Program-made: the position numbers and the translations under genes
Assembly (NCBI GenBank): GCA_963969595.1
Contig: OZ018409.1
Location: forward strand, 45,645,282 to 45,709,281
Direction: 5' to 3'
Length of the DNA: 64,000 nucleotides
DNA from: Neckera pumila
Lineage: Eukaryota > Streptophyta > Bryopsida > Hypnales > Neckeraceae
The notes under the pieces: generated by a model
Told to the model about the DNA's origin: nothing
The model's input: the letters and a program-made list of their open reading frames with translations, nothing else
Database searches by the model: none
Shown here: piece by piece, positions 1 to 12,399 of the stretch
Layout of the letters: each line of letters opens with the position of its first letter
How positions within the stretch are numbered: the first letter of the stretch is position 1

Positions 1-327
1 TATTTTTTCTTAAATTTTCAACTCAATTCTCTATGGTAAGAAATTTTTAATCCAAATTCTATAGTGCATAAAATTAATGTTAAAAAGATTCAAAGTCTTA
101 TAATCTAGTTGCACAAAGTGCAAAAATAATTTATTTTTAGAATGTATAAATCTTGCAATCCTTGTTGACAAAGTTTCTAAAATTTCTTCCACACATTCTC
201 ATATAAGTCTAGTGCAAGATTCTAAGGTTAGATAATAAAAAAAAAGAGTTTAAGGTCTTTTGCTCTTCGCAATAGAAATGGGAGTTTTGAGTGTTTTTGA
301 CAAAGAAAGGGTGTGGTCCTGTAAGGG
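1..327 (+). mobile_element. 3' part of a TTAA family A element, cut by the window edge
   Basis: The sequence matches the right-hand third of the family A copies at 1142, 7274 and 17218, including the stretch on a residue of the form 'gcaagat-cta-ggtta' and the final GGTCCTGTAAGGG. No TTAA follows the terminus, so the end is eroded. No coding capacity. Confidence 0.5.
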
Positions 328-1137
328 CGGCTCATGTAAGCTTTTTCAATTCTGACTTTTCGAATGTTTTTAATAACATTGAATGTGGCAATAGATAATT
401 AACAGAATTCACCATTTTGTATGTTTTCTAATAGAGGAATAAAAAAAAAAAATTGGATGATAATTAAAATTTTAAGTTAGCATTACACTTTGGTTCATTT
501 CTTTTTTTGCAAAATAAATTTTACAATTTAGACTTTTAAAATAGACTCTTTACTTTATTTTCTTTGTACGCAACAATATTTTTCCATTTTGGAAAAGGCA
601 CTTGCCAAGATGGAGATCACTAATATCTTTACATGAAGCAATGTCATTCTAAATTCATCCCCTCTTCAAAACAAATAATCTCCTTTTAGTTATATCCATG
701 CACTTCTTCATCCAAATTTAGGAAATAGCATCTATATATTTTTGAATATTTTTTCAAAAGACAAAAAAGCATTACTCTTCATCACCAAAAATGAAGAAAT
801 ATTTTGAATGGTGCAATTTGGCCAAATGGTGGCTCCTCTAAAGGGACGATATTCAAGAGTTTTTTTTGGTTTTTCATTGTTGTGAGAAAAATCTTGAGTT
901 GAAACAAGTTTGAAGTAAGATAATTACACCTTACTTCGACCACTTTCTAAAACGCACAGTCTAGATGCTTGCCAAAGATGTACTTCCCATATTCAAGAGA
1001 GTCTAAGGTTAGTTTCCCTAAACCCTATTTTCAGCACTTTGAAAATTCATAGTTTATTCACACGGTGTCCAAAAAATGCTTTCTAAGTGAGAATCTAGAA
1101 TCCCCTTTAGACTATCAACAAGATCCCACAATTCTTT
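328..1137. other. AT-rich intergenic DNA, no gene seen
   Basis: No reading frame of substance, no recognised repeat and no RNA gene is visible. The stretch simply separates two family A elements. Confidence 0.5.
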
Positions 1138-1141
1138 TTAA

Positions 1142-2062
1142 TCCCTAAAGGACCATTTGTCCCCTCGGGGGACAATTTGGGTCCGGTTCCTGCTGCTTCA
1201 ATTTTTAGTAATTTTTTTTGGGATTTTTTGAGGTTGTGTATTTTAGCGAGAGCTTTGTGAATATATAATTTTTAATTTAATTGATGCTCGGGAGCAAAAG
1301 TTATGGCACAATAAGTAAAAATGGAGTTTGGCGGGCAGCCCCAAAAGGATCACAAAAAGTCAAAATAATTTTTTTTCAATTTTTTTTTCCAAAGATTATA
1401 TTTTTGTCTACATGCGAAGCTTTGTTTCATTCAATTTGGACTAATTATGAGAATGTTATGGACAATCTTAGTTTTTTGGGCAATCTAAGCATCTTCTTGA
1501 AAAAATAACTTGTAGAATTCGTTTTCCAATGCAATTTTTAGAATTTTTCAAAAGAATTTATTAGAGAAGGTTGAATTTTTTTGCTAGAACAATCTCACCG
1601 TTGAGGTTATTGTGATTCAATTCCATCTAAAAAATGTTAACAATTTAGTTTTTTCTTCAATCTTGAATCCACCTCTACTTAACAATTTTTCAAGGAGTGA
1701 AAATTAAGTGCGTTTAACCTATATTTTTTCAGGAGATTTTCAACTCAACTACTTAACATGATTAATTAGAAAATCAAAGTCCATAGTGCAAAAAATTTGA
1801 ACTAAAAAGACTCAAAGCCAAAAAATCTAGTCACGCAACGTGCCAAAAAATTTGTTTTCTTCACTTTAAATGCATATATCTTGCAATCTACATGGTCAAA
1901 GTTTCTGAAATTTCTTCCACATATTCAAATACTAGTCAAGTATAAGATCTTATGGTTGGATATGCAAAAAAAAAAACAATTTTTAAAGCTCTTTTCTCTT
2001 TGCAATAGAAATGATAGTTTTGAGTGTTTTTTGATAGGAAAACCACCTTGGTCCTTTAAGAG
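1142..2062 (+). mobile_element. TTAA family A non-autonomous element, copy 1 (921 bp)
   Basis: TTAA at 1138-1141 and 2063-2066 flank imperfect inverted termini (TCCCTAAAGGACC at the left, GGTCCTTTAAGAG at the right). Just inside the left end is a short palindrome of the form TTGTCCCCTCGGGGGACAA, conserved in the other family A copies. No transposase or other protein is encoded, so the element would have to be mobilised in trans. The TTAA target is typical of piggyBac-type elements; the assignment is inferred from the target alone. Confidence 0.75.
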
Positions 2063-2350
2063 TTAACATAACAATGGGAACCATGTTGAATTGCTTATTT
2101 GTACAATTTTAGGTACAAATACCTTAATTTGAACATCCTACTTCCTTGTGGTCATTTAATTCCATTTTTTAGTTTAATAGTAGAAGTGATTAATTAATTT
2201 TTTAATTAGTTTGAAAGAATCCCCTCTAAATTAACTATTTAATTTGTTTGTTAGGGGGCTAATCAATTCCCCTATTCCCATCAGTGGTACAACATGAAGT
2301 GAAGAGCACCGAATGAGTGAATTGGTTCATTTATCATAAAAGTATTCAGG

Positions 2351-4134
2351 CCTATGATATTTCCACTCTAACCCCCTCCCACGGCCACATGGCACCCCCG
2401 CCTCCCGTACACACTAATTCCCTACCCACAGCAATTGAACATTCGTAATTGCTGTGGTTCGAATAGTGCGATCTGTCCGATTTAGAGTGGCCTGTACCCC
2501 AAAGATTATAACACCCGGTGCACAATAATTGGGAGACGCTCCAAAAATGAAGTCTAATGGCTTTTGTCAGGCAAGTCCGCATGCAACCCTCCAACTTGAC
2601 AACTGCCGCCCCCTCATTGGTGGTCCAGTCGACACACACTATTTAGGTTTGATTTTAGTGTGGGCTCATGCCACCTGGGCCGTCTCTCTCACTTCCCCCC
2701 CGCGCCCGACCCTTCCCTTCTAAGCTTAGCTCGCTGCGTGCGTTTTGGGGGCCGAATTTCAGCTTCGGGAGCGCAGGTATTCGCTTGGATTTCGTTTCCA
2801 ATTGTGGGTTTTCGATTGGCTATTTCTTCACTTTGTTGATGCGCATTCGTTACGTCGCTGTTGGAAAGCATTGCCTGTGCTGGAGCTTACTGGACTCGGT
2901 GTGTCCAATGCTCTCTGTCTTGATGGTTCGTTTGGTTATCCTCGTTCTTCTGTGAGCTTGGGAATGATCGATCGTGCGATGGTTTCGAGGAGATGGGGTT
3001 CTTTGAGTGTTTTTTTCTTTGATGGTCAGTAACATGGTTTTCGAGGTGGCTGGCTGTGGTTTAGCGTGATTAGTAGTTTGACTGTTTGATTATCGCATTG
3101 CTATTGAGCGCAATTTGATAAGGGTTTCTTTTCTTTGCGTGTTTTGATGGCTTGTATAGTTTTTAGGTGATACCGGAGGAATGCTGTTTTTTCTTTTGGT
3201 TTCCAGGTGATGATACTTCAGGTGTGTCTTGTTCTGGTATTTTAGCTAACAAGAAAACATGCTTGTTGGATGCAGGGATCCGGATTTCTTTTCGATGTTT
3301 TGGACGATCGGGGGACATGTAAGTAACCTCACAAGTCACTAATATCTCAAATTCTCTTAAAGAATTGATCTTGAAACAGCTGCTTTAAGGGCTGAGGTGT
3401 GTTACTGAACTGGACTTTCGCTGTTATTCTCTGTTAATGTTCGTTTAGTTTTGAGAGTTTGTAGTGGTCAATGCCGGGTTTGATGTCTAGGCTTGATTTC
3501 ATATTTAAGAATTTAAGTTTAGTGTGGTTTCAGGGTTTTTTTTTTTGTGCTCTCTTTTAATTCCACATGTAAGAGAATCTATTTTTTCTGCACATTGGCA
3601 AATTTTGCCTCCTTTGTTAGAATAGCTAGATGATAGATTAGTGAAAAGTGCATCGTTATGGACATCGAAAAGTATGCTGATGTTAGAGTTATCTTAAAAA
3701 TTCACTCAGGTGGGCGTGCTGACGTTGATTCGTTAGAGTGAACTTAATGAACAATGATGCAAATTGGTGTGGGCATGAAATTTTTTGGTGGTTCAATCGG
3801 AAGTCTCAAGTGATGCGGATTTAATTGTAGAGTATAGTTTCGCATTGCTGGCACATATTCGTGGTCTTATGGTGTTGTACTATTGCATCCTCTAGGTTCA
3901 TTCATCTGGAGGATTTAACAGTGCGGGGGAACAACTGCAATTGGAACAGACTTTGCTAGGCCGTCATGGCAGGTACACTGTTTCGAGCAATCCTGATCTG
4001 TTCTTGTTCTCTGATTTGTACCGGTGGCACTTAAGCATAAGAAAGACGATAACTGACATGAGAAGCACCTTATTGATTTTGTCAAACCAGATGCAGCAAA
4101 CTACGATGCTGTTCGAGCTGTTGCTTTTCAAGCC
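2351..4134 (+). promoter_or_regulatory. Promoter and leader region of the CENP-B-like gene, with likely 5' introns
   Basis: GC content rises sharply from about 2365, with a pyrimidine-rich, C-rich tract at 2693-2730 that looks like a core promoter or early leader. Good splice signals follow: a donor at 2777 (GCGCAG|GTATTC), an acceptor ending at 3285 (TTGGATGCAG), a strong donor GTAAGT at 3319 and an acceptor ending at 3895 (CCTCTAG). These suggest two introns in the 5' untranslated region before the start codon at 4135. No convincing TATA box was seen. The splice pattern is a prediction from signals only. Confidence 0.45.
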
Positions 4135-5178
4135 ATGGCGGAAAATGGTGTGCAATCCCCTGTGCTTGCAGTATTGGATGTGAACACTCCCCTGGAAGGA
4201 GGTAGTAACCGCAAGCGAGCTGTGCAACATGTTTCAACACGAGCTACGAGAAAAGCTGTGGTGAGTTGGATGATCGAGGACGAGGCCTTGAACGGGAAGA
4301 AGCTGCTCATTTCACGAGCAGTGAAAGCCTTCCCGGAGCATTTTTTTGGAGCTGACAAGTCCAATTTGCAAAAAGCGTCATGTTGGTGGAAGAGGCGTGA
4401 GGAAATTTTAGAAGATGACGATGAGCAGCATGACCCTGAAGTGACATGCAGGGTACGAGTGAGCAGTCGAGGTAGCTTGAAAGCGCGGGCAGGGCGTGGA
4501 CGGAAGCGTGCAGCTCGAGTCATCCGTGCTCCCGTGCTTGGAGTTTTAGATGCGAAGCGGGCGAGGCGTGGCCGTGTTCCCAGCCATGGCAGCAAGAATG
4601 GCAAGCGTGCTTTGCAACATGTGTCGACGATGGCGACGAGGAAGGTTGTGGTGAACTGGATGATTGAGGATGAGGCCGTTCACGGGGAAAAGTGTCTCAT
4701 ATCACGGACTGTAAAAGCTTTTCCAGAACATTTTTGCGGAAATGACAAAGCCAACCTCGCCAAAGTCTCGCGATGGTGGAAAGCGCGTGATGAGATTCTG
4801 CAAGATGACGACGAGGAGGACGATCTGGAAGTGGAGCACAGCTTGGTGTTGTTGGTTGGGAGTCGTCCCCAGGCGAGATTGAAAGCAAGGGCAGGCCGGG
4901 GACGAAAGCGGGCTGCGTGGGTGAACTGGCTGCATACCCAGCTTCTAGAGGAGACTGACCGACTTCGGAAGACTGGAGTGAAGGTTTCACCCAAGTTGCT
5001 GCAAGAGATTGCTGTCCACATCCTGCGCGTGTCCAATGCAGATTTCACCGATAGGACACTTGACCCCAAAGACAGTGTCCCCATCATTCAGAAAATCACT
5101 CCTCAGTGGATTCAAGGATTTATGAACCGGACCAAGGCTACCAAGGTTCCTAGCGCCAAGATGCTAATCGACTCGTAG
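4135..5178 (+). CDS. Tandemly duplicated basic DNA-binding protein with C-terminal CENP-B/Tc5-type HTH
   Basis: An open frame of 347 residues starts at an ATG in good context (GCCATGGCG). Two copies of a module of about 130 residues lie in tandem: residues 8-130 and 133-262. Each contains the conserved core HVST-AT-K-VV-WMIEDEA, then IS-(A/T)VKAFPEHF and an aromatic WW pair, then an acidic DDDE patch, then an AT-hook-like RGRKRA (121-126 and 255-260). Residues 262-347 resemble the CENP-B-type helix-turn-helix of pogo/Tc5 transposases and jerky-like proteins, ending in ITPQWIQGFMNR. No DDE catalytic domain follows, so this is either a domesticated transposase-derived DNA-binding protein or the first exon of a longer gene. 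The stop TAG shares its G with a perfect donor GTAAGT at 5178, so the message may be spliced past it. It is probably nuclear. The function is unknown. Confidence 0.7.
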   Translation: MAENGVQSPVLAVLDVNTPLEGGSNRKRAVQHVSTRATRKAVVSWMIEDEALNGKKLLISRAVKAFPEHFFGADKSNLQKASCWWKRREEILEDDDEQHDPEVTCRVRVSSRGSLKARAGRGRKRAARVIRAPVLGVLDAKRARRGRVPSHGSKNGKRALQHVSTMATRKVVVNWMIEDEAVHGEKCLISRTVKAFPEHFCGNDKANLAKVSRWWKARDEILQDDDEEDDLEVEHSLVLLVGSRPQARLKARAGRGRKRAAWVNWLHTQLLEETDRLRKTGVKVSPKLLQEIAVHILRVSNADFTDRTLDPKDSVPIIQKITPQWIQGFMNRTKATKVPSAKMLIDS

Positions 5179-7269
5179 TAAGTAAGTATGTGCTGCTTCA
5201 AACTGCACTCATATTCAACAATCCAGCTTGTGCACGAATCAATTTCTGTTTGGTCAACACATCAATTGTGGGCCGCAGTGTATCTTGAGAAGAAGGATTT
5301 GTATATTTCGGCGATTGCAGTCATTTCCCCTTCGAATTGAAATTTATTAGGGTTCAAATCAAGGTTAGGGCAGAATCCGGAACAATCTTTCAAAACATCC
5401 GGCGGGCATGTAAACCCGTGCCTGGTTCTCGTATTTAGAACATCTCCAAATCAGTTCCTTTTCAGGGCACTATCATGTGTACAATGTTATTGGTCTTGGT
5501 AGCAGGTCTTGGAGATATGATATTGAGCTAGACAATATTCAGCTGAAACATCACAATGAAATATCACAGCGTAGTCTTTTTCCATGCACCCATCGGTATC
5601 AACTGTACAATTCAATCCTATTTCATTTGCTGGTGCAGTAAAGCTTCGTCAGCTATATCTTCATATTTTTCAATTCATTCTATCAAGTCAAATGGTGTAC
5701 TGTAGAGGGGTCTATGAATTGCGTCTGATTATATTCTGACTTGTCAGAATCGTGCACGTTATGTAAGTGCAGTCTGTAATTCGTGAAGTTCCTCTCAAAA
5801 CTAAGTTAAGTTAGTCCCTTGCAACGCACAAATCGTTGCCTTGGAGCTTTCTACACACTTTTTCCAGCACGTCAGGGATTCAGGGTATGAATTTGACGCC
5901 TGCGGTGATGAGTAAGAACAATGTTTCATTGGCATGTGCCTTCATGTGGAACAAGCATTGATTCATGAGGTAATTCATCTCAAGTAAGGCAACCTAACTG
6001 ACAAGGCAACCTAATTTCACTATTTTGTGTAAAGATTTGTGTGTCAAAATTGGCAAGACACTCCCAAAACTATTTCCAAAATAGCACTTTCTAATAAAAT
6101 GGCAATTGTATTCAGTTTTTAATTATATATTACAATTTGTAAAATCTTATTCTTGACTAATGTTATGGTCACATATAAAAAAACTGAATCTTGAGGGCAA
6201 TAAATGTAAGAACAAATGAGGAAAAATAAAAATCTAATACCTAAATGTAGATGGCCAAATTTCTAAGAATTCATTTTGATTTGCACATCATTAGAGGTTA
6301 ATCTTGTAATGATAAAGCTGTTGACCATGGAACCAAACTTCAAATTCCTTCAAACTATATGCGCTATTTTTTTGAATAAGATGAAGTTACATCTTATATT
6401 TGTCATAAATTTTTTAGATTTTTTGGTAATTGCTGCACATTTTGGAAGAAACATTGAAGAAAATTCATATCTAACATATATATTATGGTCAAAAAATCTG
6501 AGAATTTTAGCATAAGTGTATATTATGCTGAAAACGTTGTAGCATAAAAGAATTCTCCAATTCATTTTATAATTAGAAATTCTATAAACAATGGAGGTAG
6601 GCTCAAAGTCTAAACTACATTAAATTATTACAATAATTTTAGGAATTTTTCAAGTGTTTGAATTGGTGTAAGAACTAGACTTGATATTATGAATTTCAAT
6701 ATAGAGTAACCATGCCATTAACCGCACAAAGCTAATCACCGCACATGGACTTCCACACAAGATGCAAATGTTCTGGAATGAATTTGAACACAATGAGATG
6801 ACATTTTGGCAATGACCGCTCACTGTGCGGTCAAGGGCTGTCAGAAGTATACAGGGGTATTTCAGAATCATTGCCATTATATTGCTATAAAATTTGTAGG
6901 GACAAACCTTTTGGCATTCTATTTTTTGAAGGTGACTCTTAACATGACAATTAAGAATCACACCAAATTTCAGAGAATTCAAGTCACTATTTTATTGTGG
7001 AGAAGTATTTGAATTTTGCATGTGTGGTGATTGGCAAGTTTACTATAGTAGCAGAAAGGATGCAGCACTAGAAGAAAACTATGTTGCTCTCCATAAGCTC
7101 TCAACAAGCTTTCAAAAAAATCTAGCTAATGTTTTTTGTTAGAAACTCACTAAAAGAAAACTAGAAGAAAACTAGAAGATTTCAACAAAACCAACTTGAT
7201 GTGTTTGTTGTGTTCAATGCAAAATCTGCTTTGGAAGAAGTTCAATACATTTTGGAAACACATAACTTA
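5179..7269. other. 3' flank of the CENP-B-like gene, then AT-rich intergenic DNA
   Basis: 5179-5990 keeps gene-like composition and may be 3' untranslated region or further exons. I could not identify a coding exon in it. From about 6000 the DNA is AT-rich with only short chance frames. A small hairpin (GACCGC...GCGGTC) lies near 6817-6835. No RNA gene was seen. Confidence 0.4.
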
Positions 7270-7273
7270 TTAA

Positions 7274-8099
7274 CCCCTAAAAGCCCATTGTTCCTTCAGG
7301 GGACAAATGAGATTTTGGGCAGGTTCCTATGGTCTGAATTTTTGTCATGGTTTTCCCAAAAAAAAATTGAAGATAGAAAAAATGCTAAACTTTGTGGGAA
7401 TAATTTTTTTATCAATCAGTGTCAGGGAAAAAAAGTTATGTCCAAATAAGCTCAAAACAACCTTTGGGGGGTATTGCAATTATTTTATTTTTTTATTTTT
7501 ATTTATTTTCTTATAGATTATATTTTTGTCTATTTGAAAAGCTTTTATTCATTTCATTTGGATTTTTTATGAGAAAGTTACGAACAATCTCATTTTTTGG
7601 GCACTTAGACCATCTTCCTGAAAAAATAACTTCTAGGATTAATTTCTGAATGCAATTTTTATAATCTTTTCAAAAAAAAAAAGCTCCACAAGGTTTAGAT
7701 TTTTTGCTAGAATTACTTAACATTTTTTTTAATAATAAAAACTAAAGTTTTTTGGATTTTTTTTCCCCCTATACCCTCAACTCAATTATTCACTATGAAG
7801 ATCTAAAGCTCAAAACTTTGTAGTGCAAAAGATTTAAGTTTAAAATGTTCAATGTCATAAAATCTAGTCCTGCAATGTGCTAAAAACTTGTTTTTTTTAC
7901 TTTAAACGCAGATTTTTTTTGCAATCTATGCGGTCAAAAATTCTGAAATTTTTTACACACATTCTCATACTATTTAGGTGCAAGATCCTACGGTTAGATG
8001 TACAAAAAAAACATTTTTTTAATTTTTTTTTAATCTTTGTTATAAAAATGGCAATTTTGGGTGTTTTTTGGTAGAAAAAAGACCTTGGACCTTTAGGGG
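7274..8099 (+). mobile_element. TTAA family A element, copy 2 (826 bp)
   Basis: It is flanked by TTAA at 7270-7273 and 8100-8103. The termini are CCCCTAAAAGCCC and GGACCTTTAGGGG. The left subterminal palindrome is present in degraded form (TTGTTCCTTCAGGGGACAA). The interior follows the other family A copies, including the AAGCTTTxATTCATTTCATTT segment and the cytosine-poor right third. No coding potential. Confidence 0.8.
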
Positions 8100-8103
8100 T
8101 TAA

Positions 8104-8561
8104 AACACAGGGAATAACTTGGCAAGGTTTTATTCCACTTCAGAATGTTGTCGACACCATAATTTGGTGACTTGGGCATTTAGGGATTAAGTGATAGTCT
8201 ATGGGTGGTTCCACTTTGGTTACCTCTCATTACATTTAGTAGCAGTCACTGTGACTGCCATCCCTGGACGGAATGATGTGGAATATATCACATCATTTCA
8301 TCCGAGGGATGAAATGGTGTGGTTTGTTCCACACCAAATCAGTAACTACAAGGACACTTGGCAAAACTTGTCAGAGTCCAAGAAAGGGCCTGAGTTAATT
8401 ACAAGGTCACAGATGCACATTGGTATTAACAACAAATTAAGTACTTTGAATTAAAGCTATAATTCAAATAGCAAACTTATTCAAAATGGCAATCAAAATA
8501 GAGATCAATTATCTCAATGCTTGAATTGCATCACTTTGATGTGATTATCATTCATATTTTG
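8104..8561. other. Intergenic; short inverted repeats, no gene
   Basis: An 87-codon open frame at 8191-8454 has no recognisable domain. It contains nested small palindromes (for example CATTTCATCC-gagg-GATGAAATG near 8297-8318). I regard it as chance or a degraded miniature element. Confidence 0.35.
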
Positions 8562-9185
8562 TGTTTTCATTTGAAAAGACAACTCTATATATACACATGG
8601 GGTGGTAGGAGGTAGAACTACCCATATGGGATAAATAAATTTGAACTTGTAGTTTCTCAAGCATTCGTAGTTAAGTCAAAAACAAAAAATTGTTTTAAGA
8701 AAAGAATTTTAGACCTCATTTAGGCATAGTAAAATAACTTTTCTCAAAAAACTTTGAACTAAAAAAGTTGGAAAATGAACATAAATTTCACCTCCAAAAG
8801 TCCGTTTGGCATTTTAAATCTCCATCAAAAGTTATGGACAAATCTCAAGAGAGGATTTTTAAAAATGTTAAACAAAATGTCTATTCCCACCGCCTCTCTC
8901 AAATTTGTCCATAACTTTTGAGGGAGATTTAAAATGCCAAACGGATTTTTGGAGGTGAAACTTATGTTCATTTTCCAACTTTTTTTAGTTCAAAGTTTTT
9001 TGAGAAAAAGTTATTTTACTATGCCTAAATGAGGTCTGAAATTCTACTTTTAACACAATTTTTTGTTTTTGACTTAGCTATGAGTGCTTGAGAAACTAAA
9101 AATTCAAATTTATTTATCCCACATGGGTCGTTCTACCTCCTAACACCCCATGTGTATATATAGAATTGTCTTTTCACTTGAAAAT
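8562..9185. repeat. Large fold-back (inverted repeat, arms about 293 bp, loop 38 bp)
   Basis: The left arm 8562-8854 and right arm 8893-9185 are reverse complements with only scattered mismatches, separated by 38 bp. The inner edges read ...CAAGAGAGG and CCTCTCTCAA.... A transcript would form a hairpin of about 290 base pairs. No coding frame and no clear target duplication were found. It is probably a fold-back or miniature inverted-repeat transposable element, or a source of small RNA. Confidence 0.8.
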
Positions 9186-11564
9186 TCAAAATCTGTTATT
9201 GATGACAAATGTTTGCAATGCATTATTCATTGGATCCTTTGCCAACATCTTTTTCTACAACTATTTGTCGATTTGTATGTTTGGTCCAAAAAGTAACAAA
9301 GAAAATGAAACAAAACATAATGTACTGCTACTATACTAGCACCTAAGTTGACATTAATTATTTGAGGATGAATTTCGTGGATGAGGAGTCCAGGGAGGAA
9401 AAGGCAGACTCTTTGAAGGCTACTGAATGTTATGCTAAACCATAGTAAGAAGCTAGTCTCTTGATTGGGCAATGTCCTGTAAAAGTCCCTTCCTGTTGTC
9501 CTGTCCTGTAGACTTTGGTCTCTGTGAGCTCTTGGACGAATAAATTGTTGATTTGATTCAAGCCCGCCCACCTCCCAAAGCTGCTGAAGTTCAGTTTGTC
9601 TCCATTTGCAATGCATCATGGAAAGCCGCTTGCGACCAGCGCTCCCTAAACTAACTAAAATTAGCTGAGTGTCTTAAAAATCCTTGCGTCACTAGTACAT
9701 TGTGAAAAAGGGTCTTCAATGGAGATTTTTAGTCAAAACTGCAATGAACAATAGAATTTGATAGCTAATTTGCAACTTCCTACACATTGGAATTAGCATA
9801 TGTTTAGTCAATTTTTTGTTCTAGAACTCCCAATAATCCTTCACAACTTGCAAAATCCTTTTGCTTCTATTTTTGTTTTATACTCTTCACTCTCAAGGTA
9901 GCCAAAGTTGATGCTTGCCTTCATAGAGAGCACCAATTAACCTAGACATTGACATCACATGCAATTGTTGCTTACTTGGGATTGAATAAACTCTGGTGCA
10001 TTGCTTTTTTACTTGTCCACAAGCCCAAGAGATATGGGTATATGCCTAGTCGATTATCCATCATATCCTAGGAGATATACCAATGACGGGTCTTCATGCT
10101 TGATTTGATTTCACCCAGTGTGTCTTTGGTTCTGCATTTCCTAGATGATTTCATAGTCTCAAAACTATTTGGACCCTTCTCCGAGGCTCTACTTTGTGGA
10201 TCATCTAAATATGGCGGAAGTTTGATAAAACCTAAATTCATTCCCCTGCTCTTGCTTATAGGAATGGTGACCATATCATTTGGAACAAGATTCCTCCTCC
10301 TCCTAGCTCCTTTTTATAGTTCAATTGTGACTTTTCTTGTATGTGCTCATTTCTCTTCATTGTCTAGCCTTTGGCTTGGCTGTCTTGTATTGTGGGTTTG
10401 TTTTAATGCAATGGTTTCTCCATTTGTAAAAGTAAATAAATAAATAAATAAATAAATAAAAATGCATGTGTGTCTTAAAGGTAGCATATTGCACTGCATT
10501 CCAACAACTAGTTCTGGGATCACTGCTTGGGACTGTTCCAGTTCAAATCTTCAGTACTGCTAACTAATAAAAAGTCTAAGTTCAAAGACAGATACTGAGA
10601 TACTTTGGCCCCCCTCCCAAAGCCGGCTTCAGTTGATATTTGGCCCATCATGTGCATCCCACAGAATTTCCCACAACAAGGACCAATGCAGGAAGCTGAT
10701 GTAAAGCCAGCATTACAAAAGTTTTCAGGCCTCAATAAGGCCATTAGTTCTGTACCCCCCTTCACAATTTTGGTGCAACTAAAGAATTTTTTTATATTAA
10801 AAAATTGACCTGATGTGGCACTACTTATGCCACATCAGAGCCACGTCAGCACATCTAAATTTTTTAACATTTTTTTTTGTAAAACAATAATTTTTTATTA
10901 AAAAAATAATTTTTTATTTTTCTGTACTTGCACTGTCGGGGTGTCGAAAATCAGAAACTGGCGGCCTTTTGCAGGCCTCAGAAATTTCCGTACGGTACGG
11001 ACCTCTCTCCGGCTCAAAGCACAAGACCCAGAAGCATCTAACTTACTGTAAAAGAATCAGAACAAGCCCAAGCAAGTTAGTGGAGTGGAGTGGAGTGGAG
11101 GAACTCTAATATTCATACGGCACCTGTTTACAAGCAATGAAATGGCATCCCAGCATCTCACTATGACTATGACCTTTTAATTGATCAGATGATCAAAAGG
11201 AATCTCACATCATGCAAGTCAGATGAACCATGGGATAATATACTCCATAATATACTTACAGGAGGGAACCCACATTTAATTAATTAATATTAAAACTGCT
11301 TGGAGGGTTCCATGTGTTAGTAGTCATCTGAGACTCTTTTTCTTAAATAGTTCTTTGGATGGAACTGACAGTGGTTGAAAATGATGAAAACTTTACATCA
11401 AAAATGGAGTTCGCCACATGGCACCCTATATGATATCACAGCTTGTTGCAACCCTTACACCAACTATTGATGAAATAATATACGACATGAAAAGAAAAAA
11501 AAAAGAAAAACTTTAAAACCTTTGATCAATTGCATAAGGCATAGGTCTTTAACCTTGTTTTCAA
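9186..11564. other. Intergenic with a possible LINE-like 3' end
   Basis: 9340-9640 is locally richer in GC, but no domain was recognised. 10096-10440 ends in a run of TAAA repeats (10433-10461), a layout seen at 3' ends of plant LINEs; no reverse transcriptase was found. Four tandem TGGAG units sit at about 11082-11101. No gene can be supported. Confidence 0.3.
10433..10461. repeat. (TAAA)n microsatellite
   Basis: About seven perfect tetranucleotide units follow a T-rich stretch. It may be the tail of a degraded non-LTR retroelement. Confidence 0.85.
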
Positions 11565-12261
11565 TCCCTAGAGGACCAAGGAACCCATAATATGGGTTTT
11601 TTGAGAACTTGGACAGCCTCTATTGACTTCATAATTAGGAATTTTTGCATGAATTTTTTTATGATGGGCTGTTACTCATCATAATCTACATGTGAAGCTT
11701 TATTTCATTTCATTTTGATAAAAATTGTAAAAGTTAGAAGATTGTTTATGATTTCAATGTCAATTGGACAGCAAAAAATGTACTCCAAAAATGTATTCAT
11801 TATTTTTTTAGAATTTTATACATCAATACCTACTCAAAATAATTTGAACCATTCAATTCCAAATAATGAAGTAAAAGTTATAAGGAGTTTTATTTTGCGG
11901 GCAATGAAGGTAGGATAAACATATAAAGCTCTCGAATTTGAAAATTTTCAAGTAAAAATAAAAATAAATGATAATCATTGTTTACAAAAACATTCTCACT
12001 ATTGGGATTAAGAATTTTCAATTCTTGTCAAAGTTATTAGCAAATTAGTGTTTTTTTCATTTTGTACTACTTTCTATTTTACAATTTTTAAAAAATGAAT
12101 ATAAAAGTATTTTTGGTTTAAAGTTTTTTTATATATTTGAACCCATTTTTCCAACATATGGACTAACACGCACAAGTTATACGACTCATACATGTTTTTT
12201 TCTTAAAATATTGATAGCAAACCTTCATTTTTTGGAAGGGCTAGAAAAGCCTACATTTAGG
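11565..12261 (+). mobile_element. Eroded TTAA-type element related to families A and K
   Basis: The left end reads TCCCTAGAGGACC after TCAA, a mutated TTAA. The interior carries the shared segments of families A and K: a GAAGCTTTATTTCATTTCAT block near 11692 and the ATTGGGATTA block near 12000. The right end is placed at CCTACATTTAGG, without an intact TTAA, so that boundary is uncertain. Confidence 0.4.
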
Positions 12262-12399
12262 CACATTGAACTTGCCGAATTGGTGTGGATATTCATTCTA
12301 AAATTTTGAGACAATGTACTTGAACATGTTAACCAAAGGACTCTATAGTTGGATTTCTTAAAATATAAATATTGATGAAGATGTTGTAGTCTCTTTAAA

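Noticed and set aside
2450..2475. GTGGTTCGAATAG resembling a tRNA T-loop
   Set aside because: No matching acceptor stem, D-loop or anticodon arm could be built around it.
9227..9619. 130-codon minus-strand open frame
   Set aside because: No domain or motif was recognised, and the composition is like the flanking DNA. Treated as chance.
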